Assembly (NCBI GenBank): GCA_021295775.1
Contig: JAGWBS010000005.1
Span: 3,576 to 67,575 of the forward strand
From: Pseudomonadota bacterium
GTDB lineage: Bacteria; Myxococcota_A; UBA9160; SZUA-336
Length of the DNA: 64,000 nucleotides
Reading direction: 5' to 3'
Numbering within the stretch: the first letter of the stretch is position 1; each line of letters opens with the position of its first letter. The notes under the pieces are model-generated. The model was not told where the DNA came from. It searched no databases and was given only the letters and a program-made list of their open reading frames with translations. Positions 54,619-64,000 of the stretch are shown piece after piece. A program made the translations under genes and the position numbers.

Positions 54619-56379
54619 ATGTACGATCTGAAGATCTGCGGCGGGACGATCGTCGACGGGACCGGCTCCGAGCCCTACGTCGGCGACGTGACCATCCGCG
54701 ACGGCCGGATCGAGGCCGTGGGAACGGCGCTGGACGGCGAGGCTCGCCGGACCATCGACGCTCACGGCAAGCTGGTCACTCCCGGCTTCGTCGACGTGCA
54801 CACGCACTACGACGGGCAGGTGACCTGGGACGAGACGCTCGAGCCTTCCTCCGGCCACGGAGTCACCACGGTCGTCATGGGCAACTGCGGGGTCGGCTTC
54901 GCCCCGGTCAGGCCGGGCAAGGAAGAGTGGCTGATCCAGCTCATGGAGGGCGTGGAGGACATCCCCGGAACCGCGCTGTCCGAGGGCATCCACTGGGAGT
55001 GGGAGTCTTTCCCCGAGTATCTCGACGCGCTCGAGAAGCGCAGGACGTCCATCGACTTCGGCACCCAGATCGCCCACGGGGCGGTGCGTGGCTACGTGAT
55101 GGGCGAGCGCGGCGCGCGCAACGAGCCCGCCACGAGCGAGGACATCGCGCGCATGCGCGAGATCGTGCGCGAGGCGATCGAAGCGGGCGCGCTGGGCGTG
55201 AGCACCAGCCGCGTGCTGGGCCACCGCGCGATGGACGGCGAACCCGTACCGGGAACCTTCGCGGCCGAAGACGAACTCTACGGGCTGGGATACGCGCTCA
55301 TGGACGCCGGAGCGGGCGTCTTCGAGCTGGCGCCCGCCGGCGCCGACGGGCAGGGACTGGTCGGCGCCCGGCGCGAGGTCGAATGGATGCGCAAGCTGTC
55401 CGCCGAGATCGGTCGGCCGATGACCTTCGCGCTGCTCCAGAACGAAGCCGAGCCGGATCTGTGGAAGGAACTGATGAGCGCCTCGCTGGCCGCCGCCGAG
55501 GACGGCGCGCAGCTCTATCCCCAAATCGCGGCGCGTCCGTTCGGTCTCATGATCGGATTGCAGACGCATCATCCGTTCGCCAAGCGCCCGACCTTCGCGG
55601 CGCTCCAGCGGCGGGTCGCGTCGCTGGACGAACTGGCGGCGGAGCTGCGCAAGCCCGAGGTCAAGGCCGCGATCCTCTCCGAGGAGGATCTGCCCCCGGA
55701 CCCGGAGAATCTCTTCGACGGCATGACGCAGGTCGTGCAGAACATGCTGCACAAGCTCTACGTGCTCGGCGACCCTCCGGACTACGAGCCCACCGAGGAA
55801 CGGACGGTGGCGGCGATCGCCCGGGCGCGCGGAGTCGAGCCGCTCGAGGCGGCCTACGAGATGTTCCTGGAAGACGAAGGCCGCGCGATGCTGATGCTGC
55901 CGATGTTCAACTATCACGACAGCAACCACGACGTGATCCGCGAGCAGCTCACGCACCCGTTCGCGGTATCCGGGCTGTCGGACGGCGGCGCCCACTGCGG
56001 CATGATCTGCGACGCTTCGATTCCGACGTTCATGCTCACGCACTGGGCGCGCGACCGCGTGCGGGGCGAGAAGCTCGACTTGGCCTGGGTCGTCAAGAAA
56101 CAGACCCGGGACACGGCCGAGCTCTTCGGGCTGAACGACCGCGGAACGCTCGAGGTCGGCAAGAAGGGCGACCTGAACGTGATCGACTTCGAGAATCTCA
56201 GCCTGCGCTCGGCGCGGCTGGCCCACGACCTGCCGGCGGGTGGGCGCCGCCTGCTGCAGGAGGCCGAGGGCTACGAGTACACCGTCGTCTCGGGCGAGAT
56301 CACCCGCCGCCAGGGCAAGGATACGGGCGCCCGCCCCGGCCGCCTGATCCGGCGCCCGCGCAGGACCGCGGGCGCATAA
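54619..56379 (+). CDS. Amidohydrolase, D-aminoacylase-like
   Basis: YDLKICGGTIVDGTGSEPYVGDVTIRDGRIEAVG...TPGFVDVHTHYDGQVTWDETLEPSSGHGVTTVVMGNCGVGFAP. Confidence 0.94.
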   Translation: MYDLKICGGTIVDGTGSEPYVGDVTIRDGRIEAVGTALDGEARRTIDAHGKLVTPGFVDVHTHYDGQVTWDETLEPSSGHGVTTVVMGNCGVGFAPVRPGKEEWLIQLMEGVEDIPGTALSEGIHWEWESFPEYLDALEKRRTSIDFGTQIAHGAVRGYVMGERGARNEPATSEDIARMREIVREAIEAGALGVSTSRVLGHRAMDGEPVPGTFAAEDELYGLGYALMDAGAGVFELAPAGADGQGLVGARREVEWMRKLSAEIGRPMTFALLQNEAEPDLWKELMSASLAAAEDGAQLYPQIAARPFGLMIGLQTHHPFAKRPTFAALQRRVASLDELAAELRKPEVKAAILSEEDLPPDPENLFDGMTQVVQNMLHKLYVLGDPPDYEPTEERTVAAIARARGVEPLEAAYEMFLEDEGRAMLMLPMFNYHDSNHDVIREQLTHPFAVSGLSDGGAHCGMICDASIPTFMLTHWARDRVRGEKLDLAWVVKKQTRDTAELFGLNDRGTLEVGKKGDLNVIDFENLSLRSARLAHDLPAGGRRLLQEAEGYEYTVVSGEITRRQGKDTGARPGRLIRRPRRTAGA

Positions 56380-56485
56380 CAAGGGGGCCCTGAGACTCTA
56401 TCCGATCACCCCGCGCGAGACCGCGGACGCATGATGAGAGGGGCCCGAGACTCCATCCGGAAAGCCCCGGGCGACCGCGATGCGC
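56352..56485. repeat. Imperfect ~56-bp tandem repeat spanning the 3' end of the deacylase gene
   Basis: Copies: cgcccgcgcaggaccgcgggcgcat...gggggccctgagactctatccg / ccccgcgcgagaccgcggacgcat...ggggcccgagactccatccg / ccccgggcgaccgcgatgcg. Confidence 0.6.
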
Positions 56486-56488
56486 CCG

Positions 56489-56983
56489 CTAACGCTCCGC
56501 GTCCAGCACCTGCAGGCTGACGCGATCGACCGCGGTGTAGGCCAGCCGCAACTCCCCGCGGTCTCCGCCGAAGTCGTAGCGGACCCAGTCCGGCCCGTTG
56601 GGCACGTCGAAGCGCCGTGCAGCGGTCTCGAAGACGACGCCGCCTGGCCGGTGGGCGGCGATCCGCGCCTGGCAGACGCAGTCGCCGTAGCGCTTGCGCT
56701 TTTCGCACCGCGCAGTGAACTCCATCTCCCAGCGTCCGTCGAAGCCCAGCGACATGCGCGGGTCCCGGACGTGGCAGTGGCGCGACCGTGCCGCGGCGGG
56801 CGTGAAGGCTCCGGTCTGGCGCTGGGCTCCGGCGGTGGGTTGCAGCTCGGCGGAAAACTCGACGGGATGCACCGGCGGGGGAGCGCTGGCGCAGGAACCG
56901 AGCCAGGCGAGGCCGAGGAGGAGACCGAGCGAAACGGCCCACCGCTTCGAACGGCCGCCGCGAAATCCGGGGGAGTCCACGCG
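56489..56983 (-). CDS. Small putative lipoprotein of unknown function (start uncertain)
   Basis: KRWAVSLGLLLGLAWLGSCASAPPP lipobox-like leader, then Cys-rich CEKRKRYGDCVCQARI domain; longer ORF 56489..57100. Confidence 0.5.
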   Translation of the reverse strand, partial: RVDSPGFRGGRSKRWAVSLGLLLGLAWLGSCASAPPPVHPVEFSAELQPTAGAQRQTGAFTPAAARSRHCHVRDPRMSLGFDGRWEMEFTARCEKRKRYGDCVCQARIAAHRPGGVVFETAARRFDVPNGPDWVRYDFGGDRGELRLAYTAVDRVSLQVLDAER

Positions 56984-57078
56984 CCGAGCATAAAAGAGGT
57001 CGACCCGCCGGTCCAGACTGTGGGATACCTGCGAAAGTGCTGTAATCGAGACGAGTTCCTCCACTCGCTGGAGCGGGA

Positions 57079-57711
57079 ATGAGATCGGTGGAGACGACAT
57101 CGCCTCGGGTGTCCCGGACTGAGGAGATCCGGTCGCGGATCAAGGCCGCGGCTCTGGATCTTTTTCTGAGCCGGGGATTCGCGCGCAGTGGTGTGCGGCA
57201 GATCGCCGGATCGATCGGCGTCAGCGTCGGGACGATCTTCAATTACTTCGATTCCAAGGAGCAGATCCTTTACGCCCTCATCTTCGAGATGCAAAAGGGG
57301 GTCGCGGTACCGCTGCAGGCGGCGGCCAGGAAATACCGGGAACAGGCTGCGGCGGACGGCGATCCGGAGCAGTCGCTGCGCATGCTGCTGAGCGAGTACG
57401 CACGCGCCGTGGACGTCTGGCGCGCCCAACTTCTACTGGCCCATCAGGAGACCCGATCCCTGCGCCGGGAACAGCTCCGGGAAATCCTCGACGGGGAGCG
57501 GCGGATGGGGGATCTGCTCGCCGACGTGATCCGGATCGGGGTCGAGCGCGGGAAGTTTCGGCCGGGCGACCTGCACTTCCGGGCGCACGCCATCCAGATC
57601 ATGGTGCAGTCCTGGGCGACCCGGCGCTGGGCTCTCCCGAGGGACATGACGCTGGACAACTTCATCGCCTCGGTCGAGCGATCGGTTCTCGCGATGCTCA
57701 AGGGTGCCTGA
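57079..57711 (+). CDS. TetR/AcrR family transcriptional regulator
   Basis: RIKAAALDLFLSRGFARSGVRQIAGSIGVSVGTIFNYFDSKEQILYALIFEMQKG. Confidence 0.96.
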   Translation: MRSVETTSPRVSRTEEIRSRIKAAALDLFLSRGFARSGVRQIAGSIGVSVGTIFNYFDSKEQILYALIFEMQKGVAVPLQAAARKYREQAAADGDPEQSLRMLLSEYARAVDVWRAQLLLAHQETRSLRREQLREILDGERRMGDLLADVIRIGVERGKFRPGDLHFRAHAIQIMVQSWATRRWALPRDMTLDNFIASVERSVLAMLKGA

Positions 57712-57764
57712 GAGGACTATTCAGTGGGTTTTCGGAGATGTGTCCCGCACGAGCGTAAAAAAGC

Positions 57765-57817
57765 TTGACAATCCAAATCTGAACGTTCATTCAAGATTGA
57801 GCGCTGGTTCAACAATC
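57765..57817 (+). promoter_or_regulatory. Promoter with TetR-type operator dyads upstream of the YCF48-like gene
   Basis: TTGACA (57765-57770), inverted repeat TGAACG-TT-CATTCA (57780-57793), second dyad GATTG...CAATC (57795-57817) in a locally AT-rich stretch after tetR. Confidence 0.6.
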
Positions 57818-57826
57818 GAGGTTGGA

Positions 57827-58861
57827 TTGAGCGAACTCCGCCGCCGTGTACGAGGTCGGAACCGATCCGTGGCGCTCTGTGCGGCCCTCGCGCTGGCGTT
57901 CGTGAGCGCCGCATCGGAAGCGCGCGGCGAGGCGGACTCGGCCCTGTTCGCCTACGACGACTACTACGCGGTCGCCCTGCCCGCGGACGACACGGTCTGG
58001 GTCGTGGGTGGCTGGGGGCGCGCTCTGCGGAGCGGCGATGGTGGCGAAACCTGGGAGCTCCGCTCGGTGCTCGACGAGCCGCGCGCGTTGCTCGACGCGA
58101 GTTTCGGCGATGCCCGCAGAGGCTGGATCGTGGGTGAGGGAGGACTCGCCCTGCGCACGGAGGACGGGGGATTGTCCTGGTACAGGCAGAAGACTCCGAC
58201 CGAGTACAACCTGCTGGCCGTCGAAGCGGTCGACGCCGAGCGGGCCTGGGCCGTGGGCGACCGCGGAGTGATCGTGCGCACCCGGGACGGCGGACGGACT
58301 TGGCTGGACGAGTCGCTGGACCGGGACGCGATCCTGAACGACGTGGCCTTCACGGACGACCAGCGCGGCTGGATCGTGGGCGAGTTCGGCACGGTCCTGC
58401 GCACCCGTGACGGCGGCTCGAGCTGGGAAGAGGACGTCGAAATCAAGGGCGCTCCCGAAGATGTCTATCTGTTCGGGGCGGTTTTCGAGGGAGAGCTCGG
58501 CTTCGCCACCGGACTCGCGGGCACTCTGCTGAGGAGCCAGGACGGCGGGCGCGCCTGGCAGGCGCTGACCTCCGGCACGCTCCACCATCTGTTCTCGGTC
58601 GCCCTCGCGGGCGGTGAGTCGCTTGCGGTCGGCGACCAGGCGTCGATCCTGCGGATGGATTCCGGTGGATCCCCCGCCCCGGTTGCGACCCCGAACAGCC
58701 TCTCGGGCTGGTTGCGGGCGGTCGCCTTTCGCGGGGCCACCGGCTTCGCGGTCGGCTCGAAGGGCCAGGTGCTGCGCTCGCGGGACGCAGGCGCGAGCTG
58801 GCAGGACGTTTCGCCCCTGGGGCGGATCGCGGCGACGGACGCCGGAGAGCCGGAACCGTGA
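57827..58861 (+). CDS. YCF48/BNR-like beta-propeller secreted protein (start uncertain)
   Basis: Repeats GWIVGEGGLALRTEDGGLSW / AWAVGDRGVIVRTRDGGRTW / GWIVGEFGTVLRTRDGGSSW; signal peptide VALCAALALAFVSAASEA; ORF open from 57704. Confidence 0.85.
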   Translation: MSELRRRVRGRNRSVALCAALALAFVSAASEARGEADSALFAYDDYYAVALPADDTVWVVGGWGRALRSGDGGETWELRSVLDEPRALLDASFGDARRGWIVGEGGLALRTEDGGLSWYRQKTPTEYNLLAVEAVDAERAWAVGDRGVIVRTRDGGRTWLDESLDRDAILNDVAFTDDQRGWIVGEFGTVLRTRDGGSSWEEDVEIKGAPEDVYLFGAVFEGELGFATGLAGTLLRSQDGGRAWQALTSGTLHHLFSVALAGGESLAVGDQASILRMDSGGSPAPVATPNSLSGWLRAVAFRGATGFAVGSKGQVLRSRDAGASWQDVSPLGRIAATDAGEPEP

Positions 58862-61203
58862 GCCTCAAGGCCTGGCTGGTCGATCTGACGATGAGGCGGC
58901 CGCTGTGGGTCGCCGGAGTCGTGCTGGCCCTCAGCCTGTTCTTCTTCAGCCAGATGCTGCGTGTCGAGGTCTACAGCCAGTTCAGCGACCAGTATCCGAA
59001 CCGCCACCCCTACGTCGCCACCTTCAAGCAGTACCAGGAGCACTTCGGCGGCGCCAACGACATCTTCATCGCATTGGTGCGTCGCCAGGGCGACATCTAC
59101 GACACGGAGTTCCTGGAGAAGCTCAAGCGCATCACCCTGCGGATGAACTCGGCTCCGGGCGTCGATCACTACCGCATCCGTTCGATCGCGGAAAAGAAGG
59201 TCCGGGGGGTCGAGATCGACGTCATCGGGATCCTGAAAGCTCCTCCCATTCTCGACCTGATCCCCGACTCCGCAAAGGAGATGGCAGAGCTGCGGGGCCG
59301 GGTGCTGAACAACGACAACGTGTACGGAGTGCTGGTTTCTCCCGACCACAAGGCGGCGCTGCTGACCGCCAGCTTCATCGAGGACCGGATCGACTACGCC
59401 GCGCTGCACGCCTTCATGCAGCAGCTCAAGGCCGAGGAGGAGGACGAGAAGACCGAGATCCACATCACCGGCTTCCCCATGCTCACCGGCTGGATGTTCT
59501 TCTACAACAGCGAGATGCTGATGATCTTCGCGGTCACCTCGCTGTTGATCGGCGGCCTGCTGGTCTTCTATTTCCGGCGCGCGCACGGCGTCCTGCTGCC
59601 GCTTTCGTCGGCGCTGCTTTCCGCCTTCTGGGGCCTCGGCTTCGTCGGCATCGCGCGTTACAACCTCGACCCCCTGATCCTGGCGATCCCCTTCCTCGTC
59701 ACCGCCCGGACGACCAGCCATTCGGTCCAGCTCATGGAGCGCTTCTACGAGGAGTACCAGGAGAGCGGCAGCCGGGAAACCGCCGCGCGGCATTCGATGG
59801 AGGCGCTGTTCACGCCGGGACTGCTGGCGGTCCTGACCGACGCCGCCGGCATCCTGACGATTCTCGTGATCTCGATCCCGCTGCTGCAGAAGACCGCGCT
59901 GTTCTGCAGTTTCTGGGTGATCAGCAATATCTTCACGGTGATCCTGTTCAACCCCGCGCTGCTCGCGGCCCTGCCGCCCCCGCGCACGCGCCAGCACTAC
60001 GTGCCCGCCTTCATGGAGGGCATCCTCCGCCGGTCCGGCCAGATCAGCACGGGGTCGCGGGGGCGCTGGGCGGTGCTGGCGGTGGCGGCGCTGATGCTCG
60101 GCGGCGGCGCCCTGCTGTCGCGCAACCTGACGGTCGGCGACGCGCACCCCGGCTCGCCGATTCTGTATCCCGACCACGAGTACAACCGCGCCGACTCGAC
60201 CGTGAACGAGCTCTTCGCGGGCTCCGACCAGTTCAAGATCTTTCTCGAGGGCGACGAACCCGATACCGTCAAGCGCCCCGACGCGATCGAGGCGATCGAA
60301 GGCTTCCAGCGCCACATGATCGCGGAGACCGGCGCCTGGCCGGCGCCGGCGCTGCCTCAACTGGTGCGTCAGATCTCCCGCACCTACCACAACGCGGATC
60401 CCAAGTGGAAGGTCCTGCCCGAGACCCCGCGCTGGGTGGGCAACCTACTGTTCCTGTTCGTCAACGCCAGCCCCGTTCCCGGCACGCTGGATCCGTACAT
60501 GTCCTGGGACGGCAAGTCCGCAAACATGACGCTCCACTACCCGGACCACAAAGGCGACACCATCCGGGAAGTGGTGAGCGCGGCCAAGTCGTACATCGAC
60601 GAGCATCCGGTCGAAGGCGCGCAATGGCGCATGGCCGGGGGACTGATGGGGGTCCTGGCCGCGGCCAACGAGGAGGTTCTGGCCTATCAGGCGCTGAATC
60701 TGGTCATCATCCTGACCACGATCTTCCTGTTCGTCTCGGTCTCCTACCGCACGCCCGCGGCTGGGGCGATCCTGCTGGCCCCGCTGGTGCTGGCCGCGGA
60801 CATCTCGATCGCGTTCATGTCCGGCCGGGAGATCGGCCTGAACGTAAACACGCTGCCCGTCCAGGCCGTGGGCGTGGGGATCGGCGTCGACTACGGCATC
60901 TACATCATCGACCGGATCCGCTCGGAATTCCGCCGCGAGGGCAGTTATGAAGCGGCCGCGCGCAAGGCCGTCTTGACCACCGGGCTGGCCGTGGCGTTCA
61001 CGGCCACCACGCTGGTGGCGGGCGTGATCTTCTGGTTCGCCATGTCCAGCCTGCGCTTCCAGGCGGAGATGGCCCTCTTGCTGATGGTGGTCATGACGCT
61101 CAACATGCTCGGAGCGGTGATCCTGATCCCCGCATTGGTGTGCGTGGCGCGGCCGCGTTACATGCGCCGGGGATTGGAGGAGCCGGACTCCCGGAAAGGA
61201 TGA
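58858..61203 (+). CDS. MMPL/RND-family transporter
   Basis: TM-periplasmic-TM duplication; IFAVTSLLIGGLLVFYFRRAHGVLLPL...VQAVGVGIGVDYGIYIIDRIRSEF; GTG overlaps previous stop. Confidence 0.92.
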   Translation: MSLKAWLVDLTMRRPLWVAGVVLALSLFFFSQMLRVEVYSQFSDQYPNRHPYVATFKQYQEHFGGANDIFIALVRRQGDIYDTEFLEKLKRITLRMNSAPGVDHYRIRSIAEKKVRGVEIDVIGILKAPPILDLIPDSAKEMAELRGRVLNNDNVYGVLVSPDHKAALLTASFIEDRIDYAALHAFMQQLKAEEEDEKTEIHITGFPMLTGWMFFYNSEMLMIFAVTSLLIGGLLVFYFRRAHGVLLPLSSALLSAFWGLGFVGIARYNLDPLILAIPFLVTARTTSHSVQLMERFYEEYQESGSRETAARHSMEALFTPGLLAVLTDAAGILTILVISIPLLQKTALFCSFWVISNIFTVILFNPALLAALPPPRTRQHYVPAFMEGILRRSGQISTGSRGRWAVLAVAALMLGGGALLSRNLTVGDAHPGSPILYPDHEYNRADSTVNELFAGSDQFKIFLEGDEPDTVKRPDAIEAIEGFQRHMIAETGAWPAPALPQLVRQISRTYHNADPKWKVLPETPRWVGNLLFLFVNASPVPGTLDPYMSWDGKSANMTLHYPDHKGDTIREVVSAAKSYIDEHPVEGAQWRMAGGLMGVLAAANEEVLAYQALNLVIILTTIFLFVSVSYRTPAAGAILLAPLVLAADISIAFMSGREIGLNVNTLPVQAVGVGIGVDYGIYIIDRIRSEFRREGSYEAAARKAVLTTGLAVAFTATTLVAGVIFWFAMSSLRFQAEMALLLMVVMTLNMLGAVILIPALVCVARPRYMRRGLEEPDSRKG

Positions 61204-63338
61204 CGATGAGCACACGCAAGCCCCTGGTTCTCGGCATCGATGCCGGCGGCACGATGACGGACACATTCATCGTCGACGAGTCGGGTGGGTTCGTGGTCGG
61301 AAAGGCGGCCACCACGCCCGCCGACGAGTCCATCGGACTGATCGAGGCCGCCCAGGACGCGTCCGATTACTGGGACGTGCCCTTCGACGACACGTTCAGG
61401 GAGCTCGAGGTCACTCTCTACTCCGGGACCACGATGCTCAACACCCTGCTCCAGCGGCGGGGGAAGAGACTGGGCCTGATCACGACCCGCGGCATCGAAG
61501 ACGACGTGCTGATGGGGCGCGGGGTTCAGACCTGGGCCGGCTACTCCTACTCGGACCGGATCCACGCCGTGACCCACGTCCACCCGCAGCCGCTCCTTCA
61601 GAGGCGCATGGTCTTCGGGGTGACCGAGCGCGTCGACGCCGCGGGAGAGACGGTGATTCCGCTGTACGAAGACGAGGTCCGCGACGCGGTCGAGGTGCTG
61701 GTGGGCGACGAGGCGGAGGCCATCGTCATCCACTTCCTGTTCTCGTTCCTGAATCAGGAAAACGAAAAGCGCGCCGAACAGATCGTGCTCGAGGAGCTCG
61801 AACGGCACGGGCTTCGCGATTCCGTCCCGGTCTACGTGGGTTCGGAGCTGCGACCGGTCATCCGCGAGAACTCGCGTCTCAACGCCGCTTTGATCGAGGC
61901 CTACGCCGCCGGCTGGGTGCGCGGGCAGCTCCAGAACATCGAGAGCGCCATCCAGACGCGGGGCTTCCGCTATCCGCTCCAGACCGTGCTGGCCTACGGC
62001 GGCCTGTGCAACATCCGCCACCCCCGGCTGCACGAAACCTTCATCTCCGGGCCGGTCGGCGGGGTGATGGGTGCCCGCTACGTGAGTCAGCTCACGGGCA
62101 TGAAGAACATCATCGTGACCGACCTGGGCGGCACGAGCTTCGACATCGCCTCGATCACGGACGGGTATGTTCCGGTCGAACCGGAGCCCACGCTGGCCCG
62201 CTTCAAGCTGAATCTGCCCACCATCGCGATGGAGTCGATCGGCAACGGCTGCGGCAGTCTGGTCAAGGTGGATCCGGTGACCCGCAAGTTCCAGATCGGC
62301 CCCGAATCGGCGGGGTCGGATCCGGGTCCGGTCTGCTTCGGCCGGGGCGGCGAACAGGTCACGGTCACCGACTGCAACCTGGTGCTCGGCTACCTCAACC
62401 CCGACTACTTCCTGGGCGGCAAGGTCAGACTGGACGTCGAAGGAGCCGAGCGGGCGGTGCGGGAACAGCTCACGGACGTCATCGGCATCGACCTGCACGA
62501 GGGCGCCGAGGCGGTCCTCCGGCTGATGGAGCGCGAGGCGCAGGCGGCCATCCGCAGTCTGGCCTCCACCCGCGGTCTGGACACCTCCGACTACTATCTG
62601 TTCGGGTACGGTGGAGCGGGTCCAATGCATCTGGCCGGGTACAGCGCCGGGATGGATTTCTCCGGAGTCATCACCTTCCCGTTCGCGGCGGCGTTTTCCG
62701 CCTTCGGCTGCACCACCGCGGACTACCAGCACCGCTACGCCCGCACGGTCGCTCTGGCGATCCCCAACGACGCCAGCGACGCCGCCAAGGCCGACGTCTG
62801 CGCCGCCATCAACTCGAGTTGGGCGGAGATGGAGATCCAGGCCAAGGAGGAGCTGCTGCGAGAGGTGGAGGGCGAGGTCCGCTTCACGCCGCTGGCGATG
62901 ATTCGCTACGGGGGCCAGCTCTCGGACCTGGAACACGTCTCCCGCTTCTCTCGGCTGGAGGGACCGCGGGATCTCGAGGGGCTGATCGACGATTGGGAGG
63001 ATCTCTACGCCCGCATCAACTCGCGCGTGGCCAAGTACGAGAAGGCGGGATACCAGATCTTCGAACTGGGAATGCTCGTGACCGTCGAAAAGGTCAAGCC
63101 GCGGCAGGTCCCGCACGAACTCGGCTCTCCCGAGCCCGCCGCGGATGCGCGCAAGAGCTCCCGCCGCATGTACTATCGCGGCGAGTGGGTCGATGCGAGC
63201 ACCTGGGAGATGGACTTGATCCAGCCCGGGAACCGGATTCCGGGCCCGGCGATCATCGAACACCCGGCCACGACACTGATCGTGCCACCCCAACAGTCGG
63301 TCGAGTCCGACGAATGGGGCTTCCTCTGGCTCAAGTGA
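61200..63338 (+). CDS. Hydantoinase/oxoprolinase A family, acetone-carboxylase beta-subunit-like
   Basis: VLGIDAGGTMTDTFIVDESGGFVVGKAATTP...YSGTTMLNTLLQRRGKRLGLITTRG...ISGPVGGVMGARYVS...IIVTDLGGTSFDIA...GYLNPDYFLGGKVRLD. Confidence 0.9.
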   Translation: MTMSTRKPLVLGIDAGGTMTDTFIVDESGGFVVGKAATTPADESIGLIEAAQDASDYWDVPFDDTFRELEVTLYSGTTMLNTLLQRRGKRLGLITTRGIEDDVLMGRGVQTWAGYSYSDRIHAVTHVHPQPLLQRRMVFGVTERVDAAGETVIPLYEDEVRDAVEVLVGDEAEAIVIHFLFSFLNQENEKRAEQIVLEELERHGLRDSVPVYVGSELRPVIRENSRLNAALIEAYAAGWVRGQLQNIESAIQTRGFRYPLQTVLAYGGLCNIRHPRLHETFISGPVGGVMGARYVSQLTGMKNIIVTDLGGTSFDIASITDGYVPVEPEPTLARFKLNLPTIAMESIGNGCGSLVKVDPVTRKFQIGPESAGSDPGPVCFGRGGEQVTVTDCNLVLGYLNPDYFLGGKVRLDVEGAERAVREQLTDVIGIDLHEGAEAVLRLMEREAQAAIRSLASTRGLDTSDYYLFGYGGAGPMHLAGYSAGMDFSGVITFPFAAAFSAFGCTTADYQHRYARTVALAIPNDASDAAKADVCAAINSSWAEMEIQAKEELLREVEGEVRFTPLAMIRYGGQLSDLEHVSRFSRLEGPRDLEGLIDDWEDLYARINSRVAKYEKAGYQIFELGMLVTVEKVKPRQVPHELGSPEPAADARKSSRRMYYRGEWVDASTWEMDLIQPGNRIPGPAIIEHPATTLIVPPQQSVESDEWGFLWLK

Positions 63339-63348
63339 GGTAACGCTA

Positions 63349-64000
63349 TGCCTTCAAACGGGAATCAGGCTTCGGGAATCGGCGAGGCCGGACGCACTCT
63401 GATCGAGATGGCCTCCGAGAACTCTCGCCTGTTCGAGGAATCGGGGCGCTATCACGGCGTGTACGACCTGGATCTCAAGCAGAAGAGCTACCTCAAGTAC
63501 GAGAGCTTCCACGCGCGCCTGCGCTCCGCGGTCGTCAACGCCCGCGAGTCCGCCAAGAAGATCTGCGCGTCTCCCGGCGTGCGGGAGGTCGGCGAATCCG
63601 TGGTCGCGCTGTACACGCCGGAAGGCGACAGCATCGTTCTGTCCACCGGGATCATGGTCCACGTCCACCCGCTGTCGCGCTTCATCAAGTGGATCATCGA
63701 CAACGACTACGAGAGCGACCCCGGCATCGCGCCGGGAGACATCTTCTGCAACAACGACCCGTTCATCTCCGACGTGCATCCCCCCGATCTGATGAATGTG
63801 ATTCCCATCTTTTGGGAGGACGAGCTGGTTGGCTGGGTAGGGGCCGTCGCGCACGAACTCGAGATCGGCGGCGTCCAGGGAGGAGCCAATCAGTCCACCA
63901 CCGCCGAGCGTTTCGGACAGGGGATGATGATCAGCGCCGAAAAGGTCGGCAGCAACGACGAGATCCGGCGCGACTTCCTGGTCCGGGCCGAGATGAACCT
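63349..64000 (+). CDS. Hydantoinase B family, acetone-carboxylase alpha-subunit-like (truncated by window edge; absent from ORF track)
   Basis: Open frame from ATG 63349: MPSNGNQASGIGEAGRTLIEMASENSRLFEESGRYHGVYDLDLKQKSYLKYESFHARLRSAVVNARESAKKICASPGVREVGESVVALYTPEGDSIVLSTGIMVHVHPLSRFIKWIIDNDYESDPGIAPGDIFCNNDPF. Confidence 0.9.

Overview
High-GC bacterial chromosome segment, read by eye with no database search. 1-6.2 kb: hemerythrin-like gene, then a tig-clpP-clpX-lon proteostasis operon. 6.3-13.3 kb: variable patch beside tRNA-Val holding a TonB receptor, a CaiB/BaiF CoA-transferase, a decayed PQQ-dehydrogenase, an IS3-type transposase relic and a broken DUF72 gene. 13.3-15.4 kb: cytochrome c/PQQ sugar dehydrogenase and a solo glnB with a very good sigma-54 promoter. 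15.5-64 kb: a long accessory catabolic region with paralogous DUF1214-like proteins (3), ACMSD-type amidohydrolases (3), LLM flavin oxidoreductases (3), P450s (2), SDRs (2), DsbA/HCCA-isomerase-like proteins (2) and D-aminoacylase-like amidohydrolases (2), plus an RND pump. It ends in a TetR-linked unit of YCF48-like propeller, MMPL/RND transporter and acetone-carboxylase-like subunits. Most striking points: (i) lon is intact except for two in-frame TAG codons 12 nt apart, each one C->T change from CAG, while TAG is an ordinary stop elsewhere in the window; (ii) the sigma-54/NtrC-type architecture of glnB; (iii) the paralogue-rich catabolic supercluster and the transporter-carboxylase operon. 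No CRISPR, rRNA, complete mobile element or recognisable defence system was seen. The lineage looks like an uncultured deltaproteobacterial-grade organism (weak inference).
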